Positions 8,463 to 17,389 of a stretch of DNA of 64,000 bases are shown here, piece by piece. Below the pieces are notes generated by a model that searched no databases, was not told the DNA's origin, and saw only the letters and a program-made list of their open reading frames with translations. A program made the position numbers and the translations under genes. The stretch lies in the NCBI GenBank assembly GCA_036160575.1, contig JAYYDT010000006.1:1-64000 (forward strand), written 5' to 3'. Origin of the DNA: TMED26 sp002694075. Lineage in GTDB: Bacteria; Pseudomonadota; Alphaproteobacteria; Thalassobaculales; Thalassobaculaceae. Each line of letters starts with the position of its first letter. The stretch's first letter is position 1.

Positions 8463-9659
8463 TCAAATCACGCGGCGGGCGCGCAAATCGTCGATTTCGG
8501 CGGCGCTCAGGCCAAGCTCGCCGAGGATTTCATCGCTTTGCTCGCCGGGATCCGGCGGATGGCTGGCCATCGCGGTCGGCGTGCGGCTCATCATGATCGG
8601 CTGGTTGATCAGCGCGATATCGCGGCCGAGGGTCGGCGAGGCGACGTCCCGGGCCATGCCCAAATGCCGCACCTGCGGGTCCTCGAAGACTTCGTTGATG
8701 GCGTAGATCGGCCCGCAGGGCACGCCGGCGGCGTTAAACGCGTCGACCCATTCGCCGCTGCTTTTTTGCTCCAGGATCTCTTGGATGATGGCGTTCAAGG
8801 TGTCGCGGTTGCGCGACCGGTCGCCGCCGGTTTTGTAATCGGGATTGTCGATCAAATCCTCGCGCCCCAGGACCTTGGCGCAGCGCTGCCAAATCTCGCC
8901 GCCGGAAACCGCCAGGTTGATGAAGCCGTCGCTGGTTTTAAAGGCGCCGGTGGGGATGCTGGTCGGGTGATTGTTGCCGGCTTGGCCGGCGACTTCGCCG
9001 CTCATGGTCCAGCGCGAGGCTTGGAAATCGAGCATGAAGATCTGCGCCTGCAACAGCGAGGTGTGAATCCATTGGCCCTTGCCGGAATCTTCGCGCTCCA
9101 GCAAGGCGATGAAAATGCCCTGGGCGGCGAATAGGCCGGCGGTCAGATCGGCGATCGGGATGCCGACGCGCATCGGCCCTTCGCCGGGCGCCCCGGTGAT
9201 TGACATCAGGCCGCCCATGCCCTGGGCGATCTGGTCGAAGCCCGGCCGTTTGGCGTAAGGGCCGTCCTGGCCGAACCCGGAAATCGAGGCATAGACCAGG
9301 CCCGGGTTGTCTTGGCTGAGGGTTTCGTAATCGATGCCCAAACGGGTTTTCACATCCGGGCGGTAATTCTCGACGATGACATCGGCCTCGGCGGCGAGTT
9401 TTTTGAAAATCGCCAGCCCCTCGGGGTCTTTCAGGTTGAGACTGAGGGCGCGTTTATTGCGGTGCAGGTTCTGAAAGTCCGAGCCATGGCGCGGGCCGCC
9501 CATGCTGTCGCCGCCGGCCGGATCGACCGGCGCTTCGATTTTGATCACATTGGCGCCCCAGTCGGCCAATTGGCGGACACAGGTCGGCCCCGCGCGCACG
9601 CGGGTCAGATCGAGAACTTTAAAACGTTTCAGAGCCGTCGAGGCGGGAGCGAAAGGCAT
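8463..9659 (-). CDS. CaiB/BaiF family III CoA-transferase
   Basis: This 398-residue protein moves CoA between carboxylic acids in the cytosol, probably as the interlocked dimer typical of family III. Features include the N-terminal KVLDLTRVRAGPTCVRQLAD, VIKIEAP, HRNKRALSLNLK, ENYRP, and the active-site aspartate at residue 171 in IPIADLTAG, which matches the catalytic Asp169 of formyl-CoA transferase. The start at 9659 has GGAGA eight bases upstream; an in-frame codon at 9689 is less likely. The crotonase-fold gene follows after 23 bases, suggesting one operon. Substrates cannot be deduced. Confidence 0.9.
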   Translation of the reverse strand: MPFAPASTALKRFKVLDLTRVRAGPTCVRQLADWGANVIKIEAPVDPAGGDSMGGPRHGSDFQNLHRNKRALSLNLKDPEGLAIFKKLAAEADVIVENYRPDVKTRLGIDYETLSQDNPGLVYASISGFGQDGPYAKRPGFDQIAQGMGGLMSITGAPGEGPMRVGIPIADLTAGLFAAQGIFIALLEREDSGKGQWIHTSLLQAQIFMLDFQASRWTMSGEVAGQAGNNHPTSIPTGAFKTSDGFINLAVSGGEIWQRCAKVLGREDLIDNPDYKTGGDRSRNRDTLNAIIQEILEQKSSGEWVDAFNAAGVPCGPIYAINEVFEDPQVRHLGMARDVASPTLGRDIALINQPIMMSRTPTAMASHPPDPGEQSDEILGELGLSAAEIDDLRARRVI

Positions 9660-9788
9660 GGGCGTGTTCTCCGTCGGTGGGAGCGGCACTTTAACCTACG
9701 CGACGATCCTGTCCAGACTCGGCGGCCGGCCCGCGCGACACTCGGTCGCGCGGCGGGCGCGCTGGACCGCCGCGCCGGCGCGGCGTAT

Positions 9789-10448
9789 ATGAGCGCCATG
9801 ACACGCTTTCCCGAGTTCCGCTTTCGCGGCCGCAGGCTGGCCTGTCTGCGTGCCGAAAAACTGGTTTTCGCCGAACTCGACCTCGCGTTCGCCAATGGCG
9901 AGGCGGTGGTCTTGGAAGGCGCCAACGGCAGCGGCAAATCCAGTCTGCTGCGCCTGCTCGCCGGGCTGTTGGCGCCGTCCGCCGGCGACGCCGAGTGGCA
10001 GGGCGCGGCGGCGTGCCGCTATCTTGGCCATGGCGATGCCGTCAACCCGGCCTTAAGCGGCCGCGAGGCGCTGGACTTTTGGCGCCGTCTGTGGGGTGGC
10101 GACGCGGCCGCGGTGGCGCCGGCTTTGGCGGCCTTCGATCTCATGCCGGTGGCCGATGTGCCGGCGCGCATGATGTCGGCCGGCCAGCGCCGCCGACTGG
10201 CGCTGGCGCGCCTGGCGCTGGTCCCGGCGCCGGTGTGGCTGCTGGATGAACCGACGATCGGTCTCGATAGCGCCGCGCGGGCCGCTCTTGAACGGGCGTT
10301 GGCTGGCCATCTGGCGGCCGGCGGCGCGGCCGTGCTGGCGACCCATGTGCCGATCGCCGTGCCGTCGGCGTCCCATCTCTCGCTCGACGCGTTTCGCCCC
10401 GATATGGCGGCGATTTTGGCCGCCGCCGGTGAGCGGCCGGCGGCATGA
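9789..10448 (+). CDS. ccmA: Heme exporter ATP-binding protein CcmA
   Basis: This 219-residue ABC ATPase is the motor of the CcmABCD complex, which releases holo-CcmE during System I cytochrome c maturation. Walker A is GANGSGKSS, the signature region is MSAGQRRRLALARL, and Walker B is WLLDEPTIGLD, followed by the H-loop THV. It is the first gene of an unbroken ccmABCDEFGHI operon and overlaps ccmB by ATGA. The ATG at 9789 is used; a second ATG at 9798 is possible. Confidence 0.95.
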   Translation: MSAMTRFPEFRFRGRRLACLRAEKLVFAELDLAFANGEAVVLEGANGSGKSSLLRLLAGLLAPSAGDAEWQGAAACRYLGHGDAVNPALSGREALDFWRRLWGGDAAAVAPALAAFDLMPVADVPARMMSAGQRRRLALARLALVPAPVWLLDEPTIGLDSAARAALERALAGHLAAGGAAVLATHVPIAVPSASHLSLDAFRPDMAAILAAAGERPAA

Positions 10449-11110
10449 GCGTGATCGCCGCCATCCTGGGTCGGGACCTGCGCCTGGCCCTGCGGCAGGG
10501 CGCCGACGCCGCCACCGGGCTGGTTTTTTTCATCATCGTGGCGACGCTTTTCACCCTCGCCATCGGCCCCGAGCCGCGCATTTTGGCGCGCGTCGCCGGC
10601 GCGGTCCTGATGGTCGCCGCCCTGCTCAGCGCGACATTGTCCTTCGACCGTTTGTTCCAGCAGGATTTCGAGGACGGCACTTTGGACCAATTGCTGCTGG
10701 CGCCGCCGCCGCTGGAATGGGTGGTGTTGATCAAATGCGCCGGCCACTGGCTGACCAGCGGTTTACCACTTGTGGTGGTGGCGCCGTTGTTGGCGGTGTT
10801 TCTGAATTTGCCGCCGGCGACGTTTTGGGTGACCATGGCGGCGGTGTTGATGGCGACCCCGGCGTTGAGCTTGATCGGCGCCGTTGGCGCGGCTTTGGCG
10901 GTCGGTGCGCGCCGGGCCGGGGTATTGGTGGCGGTGCTGGTCTTGCCCTTGGCGGTACCGGTTCTTATCTTCGCGGTAAGCGCGATTGACGCGGCGGCGC
11001 TTAGTGCGCCGACGCAGCCGCACTTGATGCTGTTGGGCGCGGTTTTGGCGGCCACCGCGGCGCTGGCGCCGTGGGCGGCGGCGGCGGCGCTCCGTCAGGC
11101 CGTGACCTAA
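10445..11110 (+). CDS. ccmB: Heme exporter membrane protein CcmB
   Basis: This 221-residue inner-membrane protein has about six hydrophobic segments. The family-typical stretch SFDRLFQQDFEDGTLDQLLL follows the second membrane segment, and EWVVLIKCAGHWLTSGLPL is also characteristic. It forms the permease part of the CcmA-CcmB ABC complex. Translation is probably coupled to ccmA through the ATGA overlap, and ccmC starts 13 bases downstream. Confidence 0.95.
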   Translation: MSVIAAILGRDLRLALRQGADAATGLVFFIIVATLFTLAIGPEPRILARVAGAVLMVAALLSATLSFDRLFQQDFEDGTLDQLLLAPPPLEWVVLIKCAGHWLTSGLPLVVVAPLLAVFLNLPPATFWVTMAAVLMATPALSLIGAVGAALAVGARRAGVLVAVLVLPLAVPVLIFAVSAIDAAALSAPTQPHLMLLGAVLAATAALAPWAAAAALRQAVT

Positions 11111-11123
11111 TAAGAGTGAGTGG

Positions 11124-11846
11124 ATGTTTCATCGTTTCGCCAATCCGGCCCGTTTCATGGCCCTCGCCAATATCCTGTCGCCGTGGTTGACGGTGGCGGC
11201 GACGGGCCTGTTGGTGGCCGGCCTGTATTTTGGGTTGCTGGCCTCGCCGCCCGATTACCAGCAGGGCGAGACGGTGCGCATCATGTATGTGCATGTGCCG
11301 GCGGCGTGGATGGCCTTGTTCGTCTATGTCGCTCTGGCCGGCGCCGGCGGCGCGTTCTTGATTTGGCGTCATCCTTTGGCCGATGTCTTCGCCCAGGCGG
11401 CGGCGCCGCTTGGCGCCGGCTTCACCGCGGCGGCGCTGATTACCGGGTCGCTGTGGGGCAAGCCGATGTGGGGCACCTGGTGGGTGTGGGACGCGCGTCT
11501 GACCTCGATGCTGATCCTGTTTTTGCTTTATCTCGGCTATATCGCCTTGGCCAATGCCTTCGACAACCGTGAGCGCGGCGCCCGCGCCGCCGCCCTTCTG
11601 GCCCTGGTCGGGGTGATCAATGTGCCGATCATCAAATTCTCGGTCGACTGGTGGAACACCCTGCATCAACCGGCCAGCGTGTTGAAAATCGACGGGCCGG
11701 CGATCGATCCGTCGATGTTGTTGCCGCTGTTTTTGATGGCCGGTGGCATGAAAGCCTATTTCCTGGCGGTGGTGATCCTGCGTATGCGCGCCCGCCTGTT
11801 GGCCCGCCGCGTACGCGCTCTGCGCCTGGCGGCGGTGGGGGGCTAG
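11124..11846 (+). CDS. ccmC: Heme handling protein CcmC
   Basis: This 240-residue six-TM protein of the heme handling family attaches heme to CcmE on the periplasmic side. The tryptophan-rich WWD motif WGTWWVWDARLTS is present, with flanking histidines at HVPAAW and in WWNTLHQPAS that serve as heme ligands in the family. It lies between ccmB and ccmD in the operon, with AGAGTGAG upstream of the ATG. Confidence 0.95.
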   Translation: MFHRFANPARFMALANILSPWLTVAATGLLVAGLYFGLLASPPDYQQGETVRIMYVHVPAAWMALFVYVALAGAGGAFLIWRHPLADVFAQAAAPLGAGFTAAALITGSLWGKPMWGTWWVWDARLTSMLILFLLYLGYIALANAFDNRERGARAAALLALVGVINVPIIKFSVDWWNTLHQPASVLKIDGPAIDPSMLLPLFLMAGGMKAYFLAVVILRMRARLLARRVRALRLAAVGG

Positions 11847-11850
11847 GCCG

Positions 11851-12075
11851 ATGGCGGGATTTTGGGAGATGGGCGGTTATGGCGCCTTTGTCTGGCCAGC
11901 CTATGGCGTGGTGGCGCTGGTAATGGTTGGGTTTTGGTTGGCCGCGTGGCGCGATTTGCGCCGCCACCGGGATGAATTGGCGGCCCTTGAGGCGGCCGGC
12001 CTCGGCCGCCGCCGACCCGCCCCCGATACAGCCCCCAATAGCGCCCCTCGGAACACGGGTGAGGCGCGGCCGTGA
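11851..12075 (+). CDS. ccmD: Heme exporter subunit CcmD
   Basis: This 74-residue protein has one transmembrane helix (about 12-32, FVWPAYGVVALVMVGFW) followed by a basic, helical cytoplasmic tail (LRRHRDELAALE), the standard CcmD plan. CcmD links CcmC and CcmE in holo-CcmE release. The Pro/Ala-rich tail is somewhat longer than in enterobacteria. Its TGA overlaps the GTG start of ccmE. Confidence 0.88.
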   Translation: MAGFWEMGGYGAFVWPAYGVVALVMVGFWLAAWRDLRRHRDELAALEAAGLGRRRPAPDTAPNSAPRNTGEARP

Positions 12076-12530
12076 AAGCCAAGCGGAAACGGTTGTATCT
12101 GGCCCTCGGCGGGTTGGCCCTGCTCGGCCTGGCGAGCGCGCTGGTGCTCTCGGCGTTTGAGGAGAATTTGGTGTTTTTCTTCAGCCCCTCCGATCTGCAG
12201 GCCAAAGAAGTGGCGCCGGGCCAACGTCTGCGTCTTGGCGGCTTGGTCGAGACCGGCAGCGTCGCGCGGGCGACCGATGGGGTCGGGGTTAGCTTTCGGG
12301 TGACCGATGGCGCGGCCACTGTGCGGGTGACCTATGACGGGATCTTGCCCGACCTGTTCCGCGAGGGCCAAGGCGTGGTCGCCGAAGGCACCTTGGTCGG
12401 CGGCGTTTTCCAGGCCCGCGAGGTGTTGGCCAAGCATGATGAAAACTACATGCCGCCGGAGGTCGCCGACGCGCTCAAACGGGCCGGCCAATGGCAGGGC
12501 GGCGCGCCCGCCAAGGGGGCCGCGCAATGA
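12072..12530 (+). CDS. ccmE: Periplasmic heme chaperone CcmE
   Basis: This 152-residue heme chaperone has an N-terminal membrane anchor (about 8-27) and an OB-fold domain facing the periplasm. The covalent heme-binding His is residue 122 in LAKHDENYMPPE, with the conserved Tyr at 126. It carries heme from CcmC to the CcmF/H ligase. The start is a GTG overlapping the end of ccmD, and its stop overlaps the ccmF start. Confidence 0.95.
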   Translation: MKAKRKRLYLALGGLALLGLASALVLSAFEENLVFFFSPSDLQAKEVAPGQRLRLGGLVETGSVARATDGVGVSFRVTDGAATVRVTYDGILPDLFREGQGVVAEGTLVGGVFQAREVLAKHDENYMPPEVADALKRAGQWQGGAPAKGAAQ

Positions 12531-14551
12531 TCGCCGAACTTGGCCATTTCGCGATGATCCTGGCGCTCTTCCTGGCGGTCGCGCAAAGCGGGCTCGGCCT
12601 GGTTGGGGCGGCGCGCGACGACGGGGTGTGGATGGCTGGCGCCGGCGCCACCGCGATTGCTCAATTCGCCGGGCTGACGGTCGCTTTCGCGGCGCTGACC
12701 TATGGCCATGTGGTGTCCGATTTCTCATTGGCGACGGTCGCCGCCAATTCCCATTCGGCGATGCCGATGCTGTACAAGGTGACCGGCGTCTGGGGCAATC
12801 ACGAGGGCTCGATGCTGCTGTGGGTGCTGATCCTGGCGCTGTTCGGCGCCGCCATCGCCCTTTTCGGTATGGCCCTGCCGGCGCCTCTGCGGGCCCGTGT
12901 GTTGGGGGTGCAGGGGTTGGTCGGGGTCGGCTTTTTGCTGTTTTTGGCGGCCACCTCCAATCCCTTCGCGCGGCTGGCGCCGGCGCCGCTGGACGGCGCC
13001 GATCTCAACCCATTGCTCCAGGACCCGGGGTTGGCCTTCCATCCGCCGATGCTGTATCTCGGCTATGTTGGCCTGTCGGTGGCCTTTTCCTTCGCCGTCG
13101 CGGCGTTGATCGAGGGCCGCGTCGACCCGGCCTGGGCGCGCTGGGTGCGACCATGGACCCTGGCGGCCTGGGTTTTTCTGACCCTCGGCATCGGGCTTGG
13201 CAGTTGGTGGGCTTATTATGAGCTTGGCTGGGGCGGCTGGTGGTTTTGGGATCCGGTCGAGAACGCCAGCTTCATGCCCTGGTTGGCGGCCACCGCCTTG
13301 CTCCATTCGGCGAGCGTGGCGGAAAAACGCGACGCTTTGAAAAGCTGGACCGTGCTGCTCGCCATCCTGGCCTTTTCGCTCAGCCTGATGGGGACTTTCC
13401 TGGTCCGTTCGGGGGTGTTGACCTCGGTGCATGCTTTTGCCACCGATCCGGAGCGTGGGGTCTTTATCCTGGTTCTGCTGGTGATCGCCATTGGCGGCGC
13501 CTTGGCCTTGTTCGCCGTGCGCGCGCCAAGCTTGCGGGGCGGCGGCCTGTTTCGCCCCATCAGCCGCGAAGGCGGCCTGGTCCTCAACAACCTGTTGTTC
13601 GCGACGGCCACGGCGACGGTCCTGCTCGGCACCCTCTACCCGTTGTTCTTGGACGCCGTCGGCGGGCCGAAAGTGTCGGTCGGCGCGCCCTATTTCAACG
13701 CCACCTTCGTGCCGGTCACCTTACCGCTGGCGATTTTGGCGGCGGTTGGCCCGATGTTGCCCTGGAAACGGGCCGATTTGGGTGCCGTGTTGAGCCGTTT
13801 GTGGATCGCCGCCGCGGCGGCCGGTGTCGCCGGCTTATGGGTGTGGTGGCGCGATACGGGCGGCCCCTTGGGCGCGGTTGTCGGCATCGCCTTCGCGGTC
13901 TGGTTGGCCTGCGGTGTGCTGATCGAATGGGGCCAGCGCCTGGCCCTGACCAGTGGCGACGCGCGCCGGATCCTTGGTCGGTTGCGCGGTTTGCCGCGCG
14001 CCGCCCATGGCATGACGCTGGCTCATCTTGGCCTCGCCGTATTCATTTGCGGCGCGGTTGGCGACAGTTTTTGGAAACAGGAAGTGATCCGCGAGGTCAA
14101 ACCGGGCGAGACCCTGACCATCGCCGATTATCAGGTGACCTTGGACCGGGTCAGCCGCGAGCCCGGCCCCAACTACACCGCCACTGTCGCCCATTTGAGC
14201 GTGCGCGACACCGACGGCGTCCTGGTCACCCAGCTGCGCCCGGAAAAACGTTTTTACCCGGTGCAGGCCATGCCGACCACCGAGGCGGCGATCTGGTCGC
14301 GGCCGGCCGGCGACTTGTACGCGGTGATCGATGCCGGTGGCCCGCCGCGGACCGCCAGCGAGCAAAGTCAGCGACAACCCGCCGAAGCCCCGGCGCGTTG
14401 GTTGATCCGGTTGTATTTTAATCCGCTGGTGCCCTGGCTATGGGCCGGAGTGGTGATGATGGCCGCCGGCGGCGGGCTGTCGCTGACCGACCGGCGTCTG
14501 CGCGTCGGCGCCCCGGCGCGGCGCCCGGCGGTCGACCCGGCGGTGTCATGA
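12527..14551 (+). CDS. ccmF: Cytochrome c heme lyase subunit CcmF
   Basis: This 674-residue polytopic protein of the heme handling family carries the WWD motif (GWGGWWFWDPVENASFMPWL), preceded by a TM-rich N-terminal half and followed by further TMs and a periplasmic domain near residues 500-610. CcmF reduces or holds heme b and joins heme to apocytochrome with CcmH/CcmI. The ATG at 12527 overlaps the ccmE stop; an upstream in-frame codon at 12491 is not favoured. Confidence 0.95.
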   Translation: MIAELGHFAMILALFLAVAQSGLGLVGAARDDGVWMAGAGATAIAQFAGLTVAFAALTYGHVVSDFSLATVAANSHSAMPMLYKVTGVWGNHEGSMLLWVLILALFGAAIALFGMALPAPLRARVLGVQGLVGVGFLLFLAATSNPFARLAPAPLDGADLNPLLQDPGLAFHPPMLYLGYVGLSVAFSFAVAALIEGRVDPAWARWVRPWTLAAWVFLTLGIGLGSWWAYYELGWGGWWFWDPVENASFMPWLAATALLHSASVAEKRDALKSWTVLLAILAFSLSLMGTFLVRSGVLTSVHAFATDPERGVFILVLLVIAIGGALALFAVRAPSLRGGGLFRPISREGGLVLNNLLFATATATVLLGTLYPLFLDAVGGPKVSVGAPYFNATFVPVTLPLAILAAVGPMLPWKRADLGAVLSRLWIAAAAAGVAGLWVWWRDTGGPLGAVVGIAFAVWLACGVLIEWGQRLALTSGDARRILGRLRGLPRAAHGMTLAHLGLAVFICGAVGDSFWKQEVIREVKPGETLTIADYQVTLDRVSREPGPNYTATVAHLSVRDTDGVLVTQLRPEKRFYPVQAMPTTEAAIWSRPAGDLYAVIDAGGPPRTASEQSQRQPAEAPARWLIRLYFNPLVPWLWAGVVMMAAGGGLSLTDRRLRVGAPARRPAVDPAVS

Positions 14552-15075
14552 AACGCGCGCTCGCTCTGGTGCCGATGGCGGTGGCGGCGGCGGTCGCGGT
14601 ATTTTTTTATCTGGGCCTCGGCCGCGATCCGGCGGCGTTGCCTTCGGCCTTGATCGACCGACCGGTGCCGGCCTTCGAGCTGCCGCCTTTGCTCGCCGAC
14701 CGCCCCGGTCTGGCCAAGGGCGATTTGGTTGGCCAACCTCATTTGGTCAATGTGTTCGCCTCCTGGTGTCTGCCGTGCCGGGCCGAACATCCGGTGATCA
14801 GCGACCTCGCCGACAGCGGCGCGGTCCAGGTGGTGGCGATCAACTACAAGGACAAACCAGCGGACGCGCGCCGCTGGCTGACCGAGTTGGGCAATCCCTA
14901 TGCCCGGATCGGCGTCGATGAAAGTGGCCGGGTGGCGATTGACTGGGGGGTCTACGGGGTGCCGGAAACCTATCTGGTGGATGCCGCCGGGCAGATTCGC
15001 TATCGCCATGTCGGGCCGCTCACGGCGGCGGTGGTGCGCGGCGAATTGTTGCCGCGTTTGGCGGCCCTGCGATGA
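14548..15075 (+). CDS. ccmG: Thiol:disulfide oxidoreductase CcmG/DsbE
   Basis: This 175-residue membrane-anchored thioredoxin-fold protein has an N-terminal TM helix (about 5-22) and the active site WCLPC in NVFASWCLPCRAEHP. The thioredoxin core continues through VVAINYKDKPADARRWL and the cis-Pro region YGVPETYLVD. It keeps the apocytochrome CxxCH cysteines, or CcmH, reduced in the periplasm. The ATG at 14548 overlaps the ccmF stop; an ORF start at 14440 is a frame extension only. Confidence 0.94.
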   Translation: MKRALALVPMAVAAAVAVFFYLGLGRDPAALPSALIDRPVPAFELPPLLADRPGLAKGDLVGQPHLVNVFASWCLPCRAEHPVISDLADSGAVQVVAINYKDKPADARRWLTELGNPYARIGVDESGRVAIDWGVYGVPETYLVDAAGQIRYRHVGPLTAAVVRGELLPRLAALR

Positions 15076-15572
15076 GGTTGGTGGCGGCCACTCTGGCCTT
15101 GGCCTGGCTGGTCCTGGCGGCGGCGCCGGCCGCGGCGGTCCGCCCCGACGAGGTGCTTTCCGATCCGGCCTTGGAACGCCGTGCCCGCGCGCTGAGCCAA
15201 AATCTGCGTTGTCTGGTCTGTCAAAATCAATCGATCGACGACAGCGACGCGGGGCTGGCGCGCGACCTCCGCCTTTTGGTGCGCGAACGTCTGACGGCCG
15301 GTGACGACGACGCCGCCGTGATCGACTTCGTGGTCGCGCGGTACGGCGATTATGTGCTGCTGACACCGCCGGTGAAACCGGCCACCTATGCCCTGTGGTT
15401 TGGCCCGCCGCTGCTGCTGGCCGCCGGTGGGCTGGTGATCTTTTTCGCCGCCCGTCGCCGCCGGACCGAAGCGTCGGAACCGGCGCCCGCCCCATTGACC
15501 GTGGCCGAGCGCGCGCGTTTGGCGCGGCTTTTGGACGGCGACGATAACGCGCCGCCGGCGGGTCGGCCATGA
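15072..15572 (+). CDS. ccmH: Cytochrome c biogenesis protein CcmH
   Basis: This 166-residue protein has a signal peptide (cut after about AAAA, residue 22), the redox motif LRCLVCQNQS, a helical domain (IDDSDAGLARDLR; FVVARYGDYVLL) and one C-terminal TM (about 112-128). It presents apocytochrome thiols to CcmF. The C-terminal cytoplasmic tail is short; the TPR part found in fused CcmH proteins is encoded separately by ccmI. ATGA overlaps occur at both ends. Confidence 0.94.
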   Translation: MRLVAATLALAWLVLAAAPAAAVRPDEVLSDPALERRARALSQNLRCLVCQNQSIDDSDAGLARDLRLLVRERLTAGDDDAAVIDFVVARYGDYVLLTPPVKPATYALWFGPPLLLAAGGLVIFFAARRRRTEASEPAPAPLTVAERARLARLLDGDDNAPPAGRP

Positions 15573-16420
15573 GCGCGCTATTTTGGCTGGCGACGGCGGT
15601 GTTGGCGCTCGCTTTGATGGCTCTGGTGGTGGCTGGCTTGCGCCGCCCGCGAGTCCCGGTGGAGCCACCCGATCTGACCCTCTACCGCGGGCAATTGGAC
15701 GAACTCGCCCGCGATTTGGCGGGCGGCCGCCTGGCGCCCACCGACCATGCCGCAGCCCGCCTGGAGGTTGAGCGTCGGTTGCTCGCCGCCGCCGCTGCGC
15801 CGGCGCCGGCGCAGGCTGGCACCGGCCGCCGGGCGCCGCTGGCGCTGGCCTTGGCGGTGGTCATTCTGGGCGGCAGTTATGTTACCTATTTCGCCCTTGG
15901 CGCGCCGCATTTGCCGGACCGGCCCTTGGCCCTGCGCGCCGGTGAACGGGCCGCCGCCGCCGAACGCTTGCGCCAGGCGCGGATGATCGAGGACATGGTC
16001 GCCGGCCTCGCCGCGCGTCTGGCCGCGGCGCCTGACGATGTGGCCGGATGGCAGCGCCTCGGGCGATCCTACATGGTTCTGCAACGCTTCCCGGCGGCCG
16101 CCGAGGCCTATGCCAAAGCCGCCGAACTGGCGCCCGACAATGTCGATGTTCTGCTGGCCTGGGCCGAAGCGCTGTTACCGCCGGTGCGTGCGGCCGGCCC
16201 GCCGCCGGCCGGTTTCGAGGCGCTGATGGCGCGCATCGCCGCCCTCGACCCGGGCAACGCCCGCGTGCTTTTCATGCGCGGCGAGGCGGCGGCGCGTGGC
16301 GGCCGGCCGGCCGAAGCCCGGCGGTTGTGGCAACGTCTGCTGGCCCGTCTGCCGGTGGACTCGCCCCTGCGCGGGCCGTTGGAGGCGCGGGTGGCGGCGT
16401 TGCCGGCGACCGATCAGTAA
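15569..16420 (+). CDS. ccmI: Cytochrome c maturation protein CcmI
   Basis: This 283-residue protein has an N-terminal TM (about 4-22), a cytoplasmic helical loop (LYRGQLDELARDLAGGRLAP), a second TM (about 92-110) and a periplasmic TPR domain (WQRLGRSYMVLQRFPAAAEA; later LFMRGEAAARGGRPAEARRL). CcmI is the apocytochrome c chaperone of the heme ligase complex. It is the last gene of the ccm operon, and its stop overlaps by seven bases the stop of the convergent RTX gene. Confidence 0.92.
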   Translation: MSALFWLATAVLALALMALVVAGLRRPRVPVEPPDLTLYRGQLDELARDLAGGRLAPTDHAAARLEVERRLLAAAAAPAPAQAGTGRRAPLALALAVVILGGSYVTYFALGAPHLPDRPLALRAGERAAAAERLRQARMIEDMVAGLAARLAAAPDDVAGWQRLGRSYMVLQRFPAAAEAYAKAAELAPDNVDVLLAWAEALLPPVRAAGPPPAGFEALMARIAALDPGNARVLFMRGEAAARGGRPAEARRLWQRLLARLPVDSPLRGPLEARVAALPATDQ

Positions 16421-17127
16421 CCGCCGTCGCTCTCGTCCTCCAGGTCGAGGGTCAAGGTGACCGCCGCCGGATCGCTGAACAAGCTGGTGGTCACATTGGC
16501 GGCGGCGATGCCGGTCAAGGTCACGGTTTGGCCGCCTAAGGTCAGCACCGCGCTACCGCCGTCGGCGGTGACGGTAACCGCGCCGCTGAGGTTGAGTTTG
16601 TCCGCCGACATTTCAAAATCGGCGATCCGGTCGTCACCGAAACTGCCGCCAAAGCCGAAAGTGTCGGCGCCATCGCCGCCGCGCAAGGTGTCGTCGCCGC
16701 GGTTGCCCCAGATTTCATCGGCGCCGGCCTCGCCCAGCATGGAGTCATCGCCCTGACCGCCATAGAGGGTGTCATTGCCGCCGCCGCCGGCCAGGTAGTC
16801 GGCGCCTTTGTTGCCATAGGCCAGATCCGCGCCAAGTTCGGCGTACAAGGTGTCGGCGGCCTGGCCGCCGTAAATGGTGTCGCCATCGATGCCGCCCCAA
16901 ACCGTGTCGGCGCCTTGATTGCCATAGATCAGGTCGCCGCCGGCGCCGCCGATCAGTTGATCGTCGCCGCCCTGGCCGAATAGCCAGTCGGTGCCGCTGC
17001 CGCCGACCAAGTAGTCGTCGTCACCGCCGCCATAAAGAGCCGAAACGGCGGCTTCGGCGGCGGCGAAGGTCTGGGCGCCAGTGTCCCCCCAAAGATCGTA
17101 ATCGATGCTCCAGTCTTCGAAAAACAT
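16414..17127 (-). CDS. Small RTX (hemolysin-type calcium-binding repeat) protein
   Basis: This 237-residue protein has a short N-terminus followed by about 14 tandem RTX nonapeptides at residues 33-157 (units such as GGGGNDTLY, GGQGDDSML and GNRGDDTLR). These should fold into a calcium-bound parallel beta roll. The C-terminal region (GDDRIADFEMSADKLNLSG, then Thr/Val-rich beta strands) is the usual non-cleaved type I secretion tail. No Sec signal is present. There is no enzymatic domain and no type I exporter genes lie nearby, so it is probably a secreted surface or matrix protein. The ATG at 17127 is preceded by CGGAG. The GC-rich frame extension up to 17466 is not believed. Confidence 0.85.
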   Translation of the reverse strand: MFFEDWSIDYDLWGDTGAQTFAAAEAAVSALYGGGDDDYLVGGSGTDWLFGQGGDDQLIGGAGGDLIYGNQGADTVWGGIDGDTIYGGQAADTLYAELGADLAYGNKGADYLAGGGGNDTLYGGQGDDSMLGEAGADEIWGNRGDDTLRGGDGADTFGFGGSFGDDRIADFEMSADKLNLSGAVTVTADGGSAVLTLGGQTVTLTGIAAANVTTSLFSDPAAVTLTLDLEDESDGGY

Positions 17128-17389
17128 ACGTGCTCCGATTGCCGTGGCGGTAAAGAAGATACTTTCCGCCTGGAGATATCGCGGTCGCCGGCCGTGGCAA
17201 GCCACGCCGCGCCGAAAAAGGCGCCGGTCAGGATTGAGCGGCGGCGCGCGGCCGGGGGCGATTTTCCGCTTGTCCTGGCGGCCTGGATGCCCAATCTTCA
17301 GCGCAAGAGGTCGATCCGGCCGCCCGCCGCGATCCCCGAAAAACTTCCGTGCGCGCCGCGCGCGGTCCCCGAACGCGAAAGGAAACACC

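Noticed and set aside
16678..17030. Tandem repeats resembling a repeat array or CRISPR
   Set aside because: They are codon-level RTX nonapeptide repeats inside a gene, not spaced identical direct repeats.
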